The notes under the pieces were generated by a model. It was not told where the DNA came from, ran no database searches, and saw nothing but the letters and a program-made list of their open reading frames with translations. Below, piece by piece: positions 16,309-23,985 of a DNA stretch of 64,000 bases. Positions within the stretch are counted from its first letter, which is position 1. Each line of letters begins with the position of its first letter. Source of the stretch: an uncultured Mycobacterium sp. (GTDB taxonomy: Bacteria > Actinomycetota > Actinomycetes > Mycobacteriales > Mycobacteriaceae). The stretch lies in NCBI GenBank assembly GCA_900078375.1, contig FLQS01000045.1, positions 144,058 to 208,057 on the forward strand, in the 5' to 3' direction. Position numbers and translations under genes: made by a program.

Positions 16309-17779
16309 GCGAATACCAGGCGGCCAGTGCGCAGGCGGTGGCCAGCAGCACGTGGATCCATGAGTACATGCCGTGCGAGCCGTCCGGTTTGAAGATCACC
16401 ATGATCCACGTGGAGAACCCGGCAATCAGCGTGATCGCCGCGCGGGACTGGGCCAACGCCGACATCACCGCGAGTGGCCAGGTGTAGTACCACGGGAGTG
16501 CGGCTGGCACGAACAGCACCACCATCAGCATCGCCCATGCGATACCCATCAGCGCTTCGCGGTCGTCGTGACGAAACCGCCACCACAGCAGTGGAAGTGA
16601 GACCGCGATGATGATGATCCCGGCGATGCGGGTGACCTCGAGCACGGCATAGAAGTTCACCGGCATGAACAAGCTGCCGACGGCGTTGGTGAGGTTGGCG
16701 ATCGCGGTCGGGATAGTCAGCCAGTTGATGATCTTCACCGAACCGGCCAGCGCTGTCAGCCAGCCCAGGCCCACCCCGGCCACCCAGGACAGCACCGCGA
16801 ACACCGCGATGAAGATCGCCACCGATGCCGCCGATGCGGTCGCGAAAGCCTTTATGGCGGAGATACTCCGCGATTGTTGAAGGTGCCGCATCCACACCCA
16901 CACCATGAACGGCAGGGCCAACACGGCGGTTGCTTTCACCGCGACGGCAATGGCGATCAGCATCGCGCCGGCGGCATGATGGCGGGCGAAGGTCAGCGCG
17001 ATGCCCGCCATCATCAACCCGACCATCAGCATCTCGTTGTGAACGCCACCCATCAGGTGGATGATCACCAGCGGGTTGAGCGCGCAAATCCACAGGGCCA
17101 CAGCACCATTCGCGCCGATATGGCGGGCCACCCGCGGTGCCGCCCAGATCAACATCGCCAATCCGGGCAGCATGCACAGCCGCAGCAGCATCGTGCCGGC
17201 CACCACGTGGTCGCCGACCAGGGTTGTGACGAATCGAGCCACCAGAATGAACGCCGGCCCGTACGGCGCCGTGGTGGTGGTCCAGATCGGGGAGACGTTG
17301 TCCAGCAACGAGTTAGCGTTCTCCACCGGCCCGACGGCATAGGGGTCGAGGCCGTCGCGCAGCAGAGCGCCCTGCGCCAGATACGAGTAGGTGTCGCGGC
17401 TGAACAGCGGGACACTCAGCAGCAACGGCGCCAGCCAGAACCCAGTCGTCGCGATCATCGAGTAATCGCTGACCTCGGCATCCGGCTGCATTACGCGCCG
17501 GCCCACCCACAGCCACGCCACCAGCATCACCACCACGCCACCCCACAGCAGGACCGACGACACCACCAGGCCGTGGCCGAACCGCAGCCAGGACAAGTGG
17601 ATCGACTCGAGCAGCGGGTCGTGCTGACGGGTGCTTCCGGCACCCAGCCCGCCGAGCGTGATCAGTACCGCGCCGAGGAAACCGAGCAGCGCCGGCCGAC
17701 CCTCGTCGGCAGCGGTGAACGCCGCCAGGCGCGCCAGGCCGGCCTGGGGTTTCGGTGGGGTGGGTGCAATAGCGGACAT
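16226..17779 (-). CDS. mptA: Alpha-(1->6)-mannopyranosyltransferase MptA
   Basis: GT-C membrane glycosyltransferase that extends the alpha-1,6-mannan backbone of LM/LAM from polyprenyl-phosphomannose. It is 517 aa (M. tuberculosis Rv2174: about 516), with some thirteen hydrophobic segments. The first large external loop has PLFSRDTYSYLAQGALLRDGLDPYAVGP, which includes the invariant Asp of this family. Start ATG 17779, only 4 bp after the idsA2 stop, so the two are co-transcribed. Its last ~27 codons overlap the convergent Rv2175c-like gene. Confidence 0.92.
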   Translation of the reverse strand: MSAIAPTPPKPQAGLARLAAFTAADEGRPALLGFLGAVLITLGGLGAGSTRQHDPLLESIHLSWLRFGHGLVVSSVLLWGGVVVMLVAWLWVGRRVMQPDAEVSDYSMIATTGFWLAPLLLSVPLFSRDTYSYLAQGALLRDGLDPYAVGPVENANSLLDNVSPIWTTTTAPYGPAFILVARFVTTLVGDHVVAGTMLLRLCMLPGLAMLIWAAPRVARHIGANGAVALWICALNPLVIIHLMGGVHNEMLMVGLMMAGIALTFARHHAAGAMLIAIAVAVKATAVLALPFMVWVWMRHLQQSRSISAIKAFATASAASVAIFIAVFAVLSWVAGVGLGWLTALAGSVKIINWLTIPTAIANLTNAVGSLFMPVNFYAVLEVTRIAGIIIIAVSLPLLWWRFRHDDREALMGIAWAMLMVVLFVPAALPWYYTWPLAVMSALAQSRAAITLIAGFSTWIMVIFKPDGSHGMYSWIHVLLATACALAAWYSLSKPWPERAGSPRGPGARAAHPPDGHC

Positions 17780-17783
17780 GGGC

Positions 17784-18914
17784 CTAGGCCGACCGGTTCG
17801 CGGCCAATCTGGCGAGCTCGGTCAGACCGACCTTCGCCGGCGCGTTGATCGGTGCGCTCTCCAGCAGTCCCAGCGCGCGGTTGGTGAGCACCTCGATACG
17901 CGCTTCCACCGCGGCCAGCGCGCCGACCGACTCGATGACGTCACACAGCTGGCGCACCGCGGCGTCGGTGAGCTCGGTCCCGATACCGGCACGCAGCCGG
18001 TCGGCGGCGGCCGGATCGGAGGCGGTGGCCCGCTCGACGGCCTCGGCCAGCAGCACCGTGCGCTTCCCGGAGCGCAGGTCGTCACCGGAGGGCTTGCCCG
18101 TCACGGCGGGATCCCCGAACACACCGAGGACGTCGTCGCGCAGCTGGAACGCCACACCCAGATCGGTGCCCAGCTCGTAGAAGATGGCCTGCACATCAGG
18201 CCGGTCGGCGGCGGCGGCGGCGCCCAGCTGCAGCGGGCGCGAGATCGTGTAGGACGCGGTCTTGAAGGTGTTGACGTTCATCGCCGACTCGATCGACTCG
18301 GCGCCGCTGGATTCGGCGACGATGTCGAGGTACTGGCCGCCGAGGACCTCGGTGCGGATGTCGGACCACACCCGCTGGACGCGGCGCTGCCCGTCGAGGG
18401 GGAGATCCACCCCGGCGACGATGTCGTCGGCCCACACCAGCGACAGGTCGCCCAGCAGGATGGCCGCCGACCGGCCGAACTGCTCGGCGGAGCCCCGCCA
18501 GCCGCGGCCGCGGTGCAGTTCGGTGAAGTGGACATGGGCTGTCGGCCAGCCGCGCCGGGTCGCCGAATCGTCGATCACGTCGTCGTGCACCAGCGCGCAG
18601 GCGTGCAGCAGCTCCAGCGCCGAAAAGAGCAGCAGGATCCCGTCATCCACACCCGCGTCGGGCTCGGCGGTCACCGCACGGTATCCCCAATAGGCGAACG
18701 CGGGCCGGACGCGTTTGCCGCCGCGCAGGACGAAGTCCTCGAGAGCGGCGATGAGCCCGTCGTAGTCGGTGCCGATGTAGGCGGAGTCGGCGCGACGGCC
18801 TGCCAGGTATCCCCGCAGTTGGTCGGTGACGGCGCCCGCTAGCTGGACGGCCGACGGAGCTGTTGCTTCGACGCTCAGCGCGGCGCCCCTTTCTGTGAAC
18901 GAGGGTGAGTGCAA
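17784..18914 (-). CDS. idsA2: Polyprenyl (geranylgeranyl-type) diphosphate synthase IdsA2
   Basis: Trans-prenyltransferase condensing IPP with allylic diphosphates. The first Asp-rich motif is HDDVIDDS (DDxxD family, chain-length region ALELLHACALVHDD), and the second is FQLRDDVLGVFGD; KRVRP, KTASYT and RSGKRT substrate-binding blocks are present. The start is uncertain: no ATG or GTG suits. TTG 18914 gives 376 aa. An AGAAAGGGG Shine-Dalgarno-like sequence instead points to a CTG at 18878. The frame stays open to 19130 but overlaps lppM, so the longer version is not accepted. Linked to mptA, it may supply polyprenyl carriers (inference). Confidence 0.9.
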   Translation of the reverse strand: MHSPSFTERGAALSVEATAPSAVQLAGAVTDQLRGYLAGRRADSAYIGTDYDGLIAALEDFVLRGGKRVRPAFAYWGYRAVTAEPDAGVDDGILLLFSALELLHACALVHDDVIDDSATRRGWPTAHVHFTELHRGRGWRGSAEQFGRSAAILLGDLSLVWADDIVAGVDLPLDGQRRVQRVWSDIRTEVLGGQYLDIVAESSGAESIESAMNVNTFKTASYTISRPLQLGAAAAADRPDVQAIFYELGTDLGVAFQLRDDVLGVFGDPAVTGKPSGDDLRSGKRTVLLAEAVERATASDPAAADRLRAGIGTELTDAAVRQLCDVIESVGALAAVEARIEVLTNRALGLLESAPINAPAKVGLTELARLAANRSA

Positions 18915-18931
18915 CCAGACTAAGGCGTCGT

Positions 18932-19618
18932 CTAGCTTTCGGTTTGATCGGCGCTGGCGAACCGCGGTGAGCGGTCGCGACTGACCCAGGCCAGGGTCCC
19001 GATGACACCGCAGACCACCAGTGTGCCGAGCCCGAGCCACAGCGCCGCGCCGGTGAACGAGCGGGTGCTGGGGTCGGTGTAACGCGCCTGGGCGCTCATG
19101 GTCGACACGACGCCCGGCTTGAGTTTCCACTCGACGACGTCGGTGTCGATCCGGTCGCCGTTGGTCGAGGTCACCTCGCCGGGGAACGACACCGTCAACT
19201 CGACGTCGGCGTCGGGGTCGGTGACGCTGGTCAGGTCGACCCGGCCTTCGAGGATCACCAGGTTCCCGGCCCGCCGTAGCGAGATGTCCACCCCGGCTGC
19301 CTCACGATTGAGGTTGGCCAGCTGCGGCACCTCGGAGAAGGTCAGGTTCGAGAACACGGCCTGCGAGCCGACGTAGTCGTCCGTGTCGTACTTCGACACC
19401 GAAATCTTCTGGCTGAAGGGCACATTGAGATCGAACTGCGGTCCCTGGTCGTTCGAATCGCGCGGCTTTGCCGCCGCCAGGATCTGCCCGGAGACCTGGT
19501 CGTCGGGCGACACCGTGATCGAGGCGTGCACTCGTACACAGCCGACCGCCAGGGGTGCCACGAGGAGCAGCAGCAACGCCACGGCGCGTAAGCGCAGGCG
19601 GCGGGATCGGTCGCGCAC
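18932..19618 (-). CDS. lppM: Lipoprotein LppM
   Basis: A 228-residue membrane lipoprotein. The signal peptide has an Arg-rich n-region and lipobox LAVGC with acylated Cys27. The mature domain (about 28-185) is beta-rich; near residue 195-215 a transmembrane helix (LWLGLGTLVVCGVIGTLAWV) is followed by a short basic tail. M. tuberculosis LppM has the same plan (lipid-binding synaptotagmin-like domain plus C-terminal helix) and was linked to phagosome trafficking. It is 17 bp upstream of the idsA2 TTG. In M. tuberculosis the reverse-oriented Rv2172c lies between these two genes; there is no room for it here. Confidence 0.88.
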   Translation of the reverse strand: MRDRSRRLRLRAVALLLLLVAPLAVGCVRVHASITVSPDDQVSGQILAAAKPRDSNDQGPQFDLNVPFSQKISVSKYDTDDYVGSQAVFSNLTFSEVPQLANLNREAAGVDISLRRAGNLVILEGRVDLTSVTDPDADVELTVSFPGEVTSTNGDRIDTDVVEWKLKPGVVSTMSAQARYTDPSTRSFTGAALWLGLGTLVVCGVIGTLAWVSRDRSPRFASADQTES

Positions 19619-19641
19619 GTGGGTATCGTGCCAGATTCGGG

Positions 19642-20283
19642 CTAAAGCGGGAGGCTGCGGCCCAGAATGGCGAACGCCCGCGGGTCTCCGGCGAAGTGGT
19701 AGCCGCGGATCACGTCGGTGAAGCCCAGCCGCCGGTACAGCCGCCAGGCGCGGTTGGCCTCACCGATGATTTCCGGGGTGGACAGCAGCACATGGGCTTC
19801 ACGGCGGCCGGTCAGCAGCCGACGGGCGAGTGCCTCACCCAGTCCCCGGCCCTGGGCACTCGGGTGAATGTGCAGCTCGGTCAGCTCGAAGTAGTTGCTC
19901 ATCAGCGTGCCGACCTCGTCGGCAGGCATACCGATCCGGTGCAGCCCCGCTACCACCTGCTGTTGCCACCATTGGTCCGGCGCTCCGCAGTAGCCGTACG
20001 CGATCCCGAGCAGGGGAGCGTCAGACAGCGCCTCGGGGCCGGGCTGTTGACCGATGGCGTCGGTCGCGTCGACTTCGACGGCCGCGACGGCTTTCCAGCC
20101 CTGCCGGCGGGTGTGCTCGAGCCACATCGCCGCCCGCTGGCCTTCGGTGCCCCGGGGGTAGCGCATGGCGTCGACATACACGCTCAACGCGTCGTGGAGG
20201 CGCTGCGTCATATCGCCAGGCGACAGATCGATGAGGAAAGTCGCCAACGCCTCCGTGCCCTTCTTCGTCTGCGGATCAGTCAT
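19642..20283 (-). CDS. GNAT family N-acetyltransferase (Rv2170-like)
   Basis: A 213-residue acetyl-CoA-dependent acetyltransferase. The GNAT core is in the C-terminal half: the beta4 strand FELTELHIHPSAQGRG (motif A, Q-G-R-G-L-G pyrophosphate loop), and motif B ANRAWRLYRRLGF with the catalytic-type Tyr. The N-terminal half carries a substrate region (MRYPRGTEGQRAAMWLEHTRRQGWKAVA). The M. tuberculosis homologue Rv2170 is reported to acetylate lysines of isocitrate lyase. Start ATG 20283; 23 bp upstream of lppM, hence probably the first gene of a GNAT-lppM-idsA2-mptA transcript. Confidence 0.87.
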   Translation of the reverse strand: MTDPQTKKGTEALATFLIDLSPGDMTQRLHDALSVYVDAMRYPRGTEGQRAAMWLEHTRRQGWKAVAAVEVDATDAIGQQPGPEALSDAPLLGIAYGYCGAPDQWWQQQVVAGLHRIGMPADEVGTLMSNYFELTELHIHPSAQGRGLGEALARRLLTGRREAHVLLSTPEIIGEANRAWRLYRRLGFTDVIRGYHFAGDPRAFAILGRSLPL

Positions 20284-20321
20284 GGGTTAAGGCCATTATC
20301 GGGGCAGTCCCGGCCCGACCT

Positions 20322-20331
20322 TCACCGGTGA
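20322..20331. promoter_or_regulatory. 10-bp palindrome in the divergent GNAT / DUF3040 intergenic region
   Basis: TCACCGGTGA, a perfect palindrome, sits 39 bp upstream of the GNAT start in the 237-bp divergent gap 20284-20520. A TACAAT at 20390-20395 and a TATCAT at 20436-20441 are -10-like hexamers reading toward the DUF3040 gene, but neither has a convincing -35. The palindrome may be an operator; no regulator is linked. Confidence 0.3.
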
Positions 20332-20520
20332 GGTGATGACGGGCCTCTTACGTGGTGATGGCGGGAACAGAACAACCCCTGGACACAGCTACAATCGGGT
20401 GGACCAACTAGGTGGTACGGCGCACCTTCAGCTCGTATCATTTGGTTAGTTGCCCGGGTAATCGCTGGGCAGCCAAGTTTTATCGGAATCGTGACCGGCC
20501 GCGTCGGCAAGGAGGGACGA

Positions 20521-20928
20521 ATGCCACTCTCCGATCATGAGCAGCGCATGCTCGATCAGATCGAGAGCGCACTCTATGCCGAGGACCCCAAGTTCGCCTC
20601 GAGCGTACGGGGCGGAACCCTGCGGGCTCCTTCCACGCGCAGACGGCTGCAGGGCGCTGGCCTGTTCGTGATCGGCTTGGCGATGTTGGTCGCCGGGGTC
20701 GCGTTCAAAGCGACCATGATCGGCAGCTTCCCGGTCCTGTCAGTGGTGGGCTTCGTGGTGATGTTCGGTGGCGTCGTGTTCGCGATCACCGGCCCGCGGG
20801 TCGTCGGCGGGCGAGACAAGGCAGGCCGGTCCACGTCGTCTGGCCCGCGTCAGCGCAAGGCCAAGGGCGGTGGGGGTTCGTTCACCAGTCGCATGGAGGA
20901 TCGCTTCCGGCGTCGTTTCGACGAGTGA
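20521..20928 (+). CDS. DUF3040 small membrane protein (Rv2169c-like)
   Basis: A 135-residue actinobacterial DUF3040 protein. The family hallmark PLSDHEQRMLDQIESAL is at the N-terminus, followed by ALYAEDPKFASSV, two transmembrane helices (about 47-68 and 70-92) and a basic Gly-rich C-terminal tail. ATG 20521 has a strong Shine-Dalgarno (AAGGAGGG) 4-11 bases upstream. It ends in a clear intrinsic terminator, so it is a single-gene transcript separate from mraZ. Function unknown; a place upstream of mraZ is conserved in mycobacteria. Confidence 0.88.
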   Translation: MPLSDHEQRMLDQIESALYAEDPKFASSVRGGTLRAPSTRRRLQGAGLFVIGLAMLVAGVAFKATMIGSFPVLSVVGFVVMFGGVVFAITGPRVVGGRDKAGRSTSSGPRQRKAKGGGGSFTSRMEDRFRRRFDE

Positions 20929-20946
20929 CCGCGAAGGTCTCCGACA

Positions 20947-20976
20947 CGGGGTAGCCGTCCGGCTGCCCCGTTTTTG
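20947..20976 (+). terminator. Intrinsic terminator after the DUF3040 gene
   Basis: A 10-bp stem, CGGGGTAGCC pairing with GGCTGCCCCG (one U-G wobble), encloses a 4-nt GTCC loop and is followed by TTTTTGTTTG. It lies 18 bp past the stop. Such U-tract terminators are uncommon in mycobacteria, which makes this one stand out and insulates the dcw operon from upstream transcription. Confidence 0.88.
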
Positions 20977-21195
20977 TTTGCGCGCCGACGACTGCGCGGC
21001 GGCGAGATCGACACGAGGGTCGTACATCCGCGCCGTGCGCAGCCCTGGTGTCGATGTCGGGCACGCCCGACTTCCCCCACCCCGCCCCACTGGCGGTTGA
21101 CCTGGTCTTTTGTCGACGTCAGTGGTGCTTTGCGGTGCCAAAGTGCGCTCTTAGTGGCGGAAAGTGGTGGCGGCTGGGCGAAATCAGGTCGCTAT
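20977..21195. other. Non-coding part of the 351-bp gap upstream of mraZ
   Basis: No gene is supported here. The stretch contains an 8-bp inverted repeat (ATCGACAC at 21007-21014, GTGTCGAT at 21048-21055) directly followed by a 7-bp hairpin (GTCGGGC / GCCCGAC, 21056-21071). Further downstream are GTG-centred motifs at 21122, 21143, 21154 and 21164 that resemble degenerate copies of the MraZ box; the one at 21161 reads AAAGTGGTGG. The gap must also hold the mraZ promoter, which I could not place with confidence. Confidence 0.5.
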
Positions 21196-21235
21196 GTGGA
21201 GCAAAGTGGGGGAATGTGGGGTATTGTGGCGGTTA
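21196..21235 (+). promoter_or_regulatory. MraZ operator: four tandem 10-bp GTGG repeats
   Basis: Four head-to-tail decamers begin at 21196 (GTGGAGCAAA), 21206 (GTGGGGGAAT), 21216 (GTGGGGTATT) and 21226 (GTGGCGGTTA). Strict 10-bp spacing puts them on one face of the helix. MraZ autoregulators from other bacteria bind clustered GTGGG/AAAGTG-type direct repeats upstream of their own gene, so this is very likely the MraZ-binding region. It ends 44 bp before the mraZ ATG. A further pair at 21154 and 21164 has the same 10-bp phase. Confidence 0.75.
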
Positions 21236-21279
21236 ACGGAGGGCTAGGGCTCCAGTAGGTGTGAAGGGATGTGCACAGC

Positions 21280-21711
21280 ATGTTTCTCGGCACCCACACG
21301 CCCAAGCTCGACGACAAAGGGCGGCTGACACTGCCCGCCAAGTTCCGCGATGCGTTGGCAGGAGGGTTGATGGTCACCAAAAGCCAAGATCACAGCCTCG
21401 CCGTCTACCCGCGTGCGGAGTTCGAACAGCTGGCCCGGCGGGCTACGCAGACCTCGCGCAGCAATCCGGAGGCGCGTGCTTTTCTGCGGAACCTGGCGGC
21501 CGGCACCGATGAACAGCACCCCGACTCCCAAGGCCGGATCACGCTGTCCGCGGACCATCGGCGCTACGCCAATCTGTCCAAGGACTGTGTGGTGATCGGT
21601 GCCGTCGACTTCCTCGAGATCTGGGACGCCCAGGCCTGGCAGGAATACCAAGAGACCCACGAAGAGAACTTCTCCGCGGCCAGCGATGAAGCACTCAGCG
21701 ACATCATCTGA
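21280..21711 (+). CDS. mraZ: Transcriptional regulator MraZ
   Basis: A DNA-binding autorepressor with two AbrB-like swapped-hairpin repeats that assembles into rings; it controls the dcw operon it heads. Repeat 1 is MFLGTHTPKLDDKGRLTLPAKFRD and repeat 2 is DSQGRITLSADHRRYANL; both carry the D-x-x-G-R motif. It is 143 aa, the length recalled for M. tuberculosis MraZ. ATG 21280 is chosen by homology, with in-frame GTG 21271 an alternative. The repeat operator lies upstream, and the rsmH start lies inside its 3' end. Confidence 0.95.
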   Translation: MFLGTHTPKLDDKGRLTLPAKFRDALAGGLMVTKSQDHSLAVYPRAEFEQLARRATQTSRSNPEARAFLRNLAAGTDEQHPDSQGRITLSADHRRYANLSKDCVVIGAVDFLEIWDAQAWQEYQETHEENFSAASDEALSDII

Positions 21712-22864
21712 GCTGGCCGCCCAGCCGGAGGTAGCCCGTGCAACGTGGCCTCTGCCCGAGCCGACCCTGACGTACTTCCCCAACGCCAGGTTCGCCGTCC
21801 CGGGCAGGGACCTCGATGCAGGGGCGCACCCTGACCACCAACCCGGAGGTCCCGTCGTGGTTGACGAATCCGACCCCGAATCCGGCCATGGGGGGCACGT
21901 TCCCGTCCTGCTGGAGCGCTGCGTCGAGATTCTGGCTCCCGCGCTGGCCCGACCGGGCGCCGTCCTCGTCGACGGCACTCTGGGCGCCGGCGGGCACGCC
22001 GAACGCTTCCTCACCGAATTCCCCGAGCTGCGAGTGATCGGCCTCGACCGCGACCCGGGCGCACTGGCGATCGCCGGGGAGCGGCTGGCCCCGTTCGCCG
22101 ATCGGCTCACCCTGGTCCACACCCGGTACGACGGCATCGCCGATGCGCTGGCCGAAGCGGGTTGCGCAACAACAGGTTCGATTGACGGTGTGCTGCTCGA
22201 CCTCGGAGTGTCCTCGATGCAGCTCGACCAGGTCGAGCGCGGCTTCTCCTACTCCAAGGACGCACCGCTGGACATGCGGATGGACACCGACGCCCCGCTG
22301 ACGGCCGCGGAGATCCTCAACACCTACGACCGCGGCGCGCTGACCGACATCCTGCGCCGATTCGGTGAGGAGAAGTTCGCCCACCGGATCGCGGGGCTGA
22401 TCGTGGAGCGCCGCCAGCAGACACCGTTGTCCACCACCGGCGAGCTCGTCGAGATCATCTACCGCGGCATCCCGGCACCGGCCCGGCGCACCGGTGGTCA
22501 CCCCGCCAAGCGGACGTTCCAGGCCCTGCGGATCGCCGTGAACGCCGAGCTGGATTCGTTGTCCGAGGCCCTTCCTGCCGCGCTGGCAGCGCTGCGGCCC
22601 GGCGGGCGCATCGTGGTGATGGCGTATCAGTCGCTGGAGGACCGGATCGTCAAAACCACGTTCGCCGCGGCGACCGCCTCCCGGTCACCGGCGGGTCTGC
22701 CGATCGAACTGCCCGGCTACGAGCCGGAATTCAGCGCGATCATCCGGGGTGCCGAACGTGCCGACGCTGACGAAATCGAACGTAATCCGCGCAGCGCGCC
22801 GGTCCGGCTGCGGGCGCTGCAACGTGTGACGCCGGGCAACCCGCGACGGGGAGGGAAGAGCTGA
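21686..22864 (+). CDS. rsmH: 16S rRNA (cytosine1402-N4)-methyltransferase RsmH
   Basis: S-adenosylmethionine-dependent enzyme methylating N4 of C1402 in 16S rRNA. The core begins GHVPVLLERCVEIL; the SAM loop is DGTLGAGGHAERFL; LDLGVSSMQLD, RGFSY, LDMRMD, GGHPAKRTFQALRIAVN and AYQSLEDRIVK are all family blocks. An N-terminal extension of about 70 residues (including PLPEPTLTYFPNARF) precedes the core and is shared with the M. tuberculosis protein (396 aa). ATG 21686 gives 392 aa and overlaps mraZ by 26 nt; GTG near 21858 is a shorter alternative. Its stop overlaps the next ATG (TGATG). Confidence 0.93.
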   Translation: MKHSATSSELAAQPEVARATWPLPEPTLTYFPNARFAVPGRDLDAGAHPDHQPGGPVVVDESDPESGHGGHVPVLLERCVEILAPALARPGAVLVDGTLGAGGHAERFLTEFPELRVIGLDRDPGALAIAGERLAPFADRLTLVHTRYDGIADALAEAGCATTGSIDGVLLDLGVSSMQLDQVERGFSYSKDAPLDMRMDTDAPLTAAEILNTYDRGALTDILRRFGEEKFAHRIAGLIVERRQQTPLSTTGELVEIIYRGIPAPARRTGGHPAKRTFQALRIAVNAELDSLSEALPAALAALRPGGRIVVMAYQSLEDRIVKTTFAAATASRSPAGLPIELPGYEPEFSAIIRGAERADADEIERNPRSAPVRLRALQRVTPGNPRRGGKS

Positions 22865-23985
22865 TGAAGGTCGGGCGCAAGCCGGCGGGTCCGGGCGATC
22901 GCGGAGGGGCTAAAGCGGCAGTGAAGAAGGGCAGGAAAGAAGACCCGAAGAAGGCGTCCAAGGCGAAGGCTGGCACGGCCGCGCCGCGCCGCCGCGGCGC
23001 CGACACTCCGGCGCGCAGCGGACGCGCCACGGCTCGCCGGCCCCACGAACCGCGGGGACTGCGGCAGGGCCCGCAGACCGCGCCCGTCGCCCGCCCGGCC
23101 GAGCGCCCGGCACGGGCCAAGAACGTCAGCCAGGCCAAGGCCCGTGCGAAGGCCCGTAAAGCCAAGGCCCCCAGGATTGTTCGGCCGCCATTACGCGAGC
23201 GGCTGATCGCCCGGCTGGTCACCATCGATCTGCGCCCGCAGACGCTGATGGCGAAGGTCCCGTTCGTGGTCCTGGTCATCGGGGCGCTCGGTGTCGGGCT
23301 GGCCGTCACGCTGTGGCTGTCCACCGCTGCCGCGCAGCGGTCCTATCAGCTGGGCGCCGCCCGCTCGACGAACGAGGCGCTCTCCCAGCAGAAGGAAGCC
23401 CTCGAACGGGATGTGCTGGAGGCCGAGTCCGCACCCGCGCTGGCCGAGTCCGCGCGCAACCTGGGCATGATCCCGTCCAAGGACACCGCCCATCTGGTGC
23501 AGGACCCGACGGGCAACTGGACCGTGGTCGGCAAGCCCAAGCCCGCCGAGGGTGCGCCGCCGCCACCGCTGAACAACAAGCTGCCCGACGCAGTGCCGCA
23601 GCCTCCGGCCGCGCCGGCGCCGCCCGCCGCCGCCGCACCGAAGCCCGGCAGTTCGCCCGAGGTTCCCGTGCGTGTCGTACCCGCACCGCTTGGCGGGCTG
23701 CCGTTCAATGGTGCAGTGACCCTGCCACCTGGCGCCCTGACCGTCCCGCCCGGCACGGTTCTGCCACCCGGCGCCCTGACATTGCCCGGTGTGGCGCCGT
23801 TGCCCAACGCACTGGCGACGGCCCCGATCCCGACGCCACCGGCAGGCGTGCTGGCGGTGCCCGCCCAGGCTCCCGCCGTCGTTCTCCCGCCCGCGCCGGC
23901 CGACGCCGCGCCGCCGGCATTGACACCTGACGTTGCGCCCGCGGCGCCTGCCGCGCCTGTCGCGCCCGCCGGGATCGGACAGTGA
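22864..23985 (+). CDS. ftsL: FtsL-like division protein with basic head and Pro-rich tail (Rv2164c-like)
   Basis: Bitopic divisome protein of the FtsL position in the dcw cluster. The long cytoplasmic head (1-125) is extremely Lys/Arg/Ala-rich. A transmembrane helix lies near 128-152 (VPFVVLVIGALGVGLAVTLWL). A short coiled coil (about 155-210) with SxNEALSQQKEALERDVLEAES and NLGMIPSKD follows, the FtsL-typical part. The external tail (210-373) is Pro/Ala-rich with repeated LPPGALT units. Starts at ATG 22864 overlapping the rsmH stop, and ends overlapping pbpB (GTGA). Much larger than enterobacterial FtsL (about 120 aa) but usual for mycobacteria. Confidence 0.85.
   Translation: MKVGRKPAGPGDRGGAKAAVKKGRKEDPKKASKAKAGTAAPRRRGADTPARSGRATARRPHEPRGLRQGPQTAPVARPAERPARAKNVSQAKARAKARKAKAPRIVRPPLRERLIARLVTIDLRPQTLMAKVPFVVLVIGALGVGLAVTLWLSTAAAQRSYQLGAARSTNEALSQQKEALERDVLEAESAPALAESARNLGMIPSKDTAHLVQDPTGNWTVVGKPKPAEGAPPPPLNNKLPDAVPQPPAAPAPPAAAAPKPGSSPEVPVRVVPAPLGGLPFNGAVTLPPGALTVPPGTVLPPGALTLPGVAPLPNALATAPIPTPPAGVLAVPAQAPAVVLPPAPADAAPPALTPDVAPAAPAAPVAPAGIGQ

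Noticed and set aside
18915..19130. Extension of IdsA2 upstream to 19130
   Set aside because: It would overlap the 3' third of lppM in another frame and has no homology to prenyl synthases.
21056..21071. Second intrinsic terminator upstream of mraZ
   Set aside because: The 7-bp hairpin has a 2-nt loop and is followed by TTCCCCC, not a U-tract.
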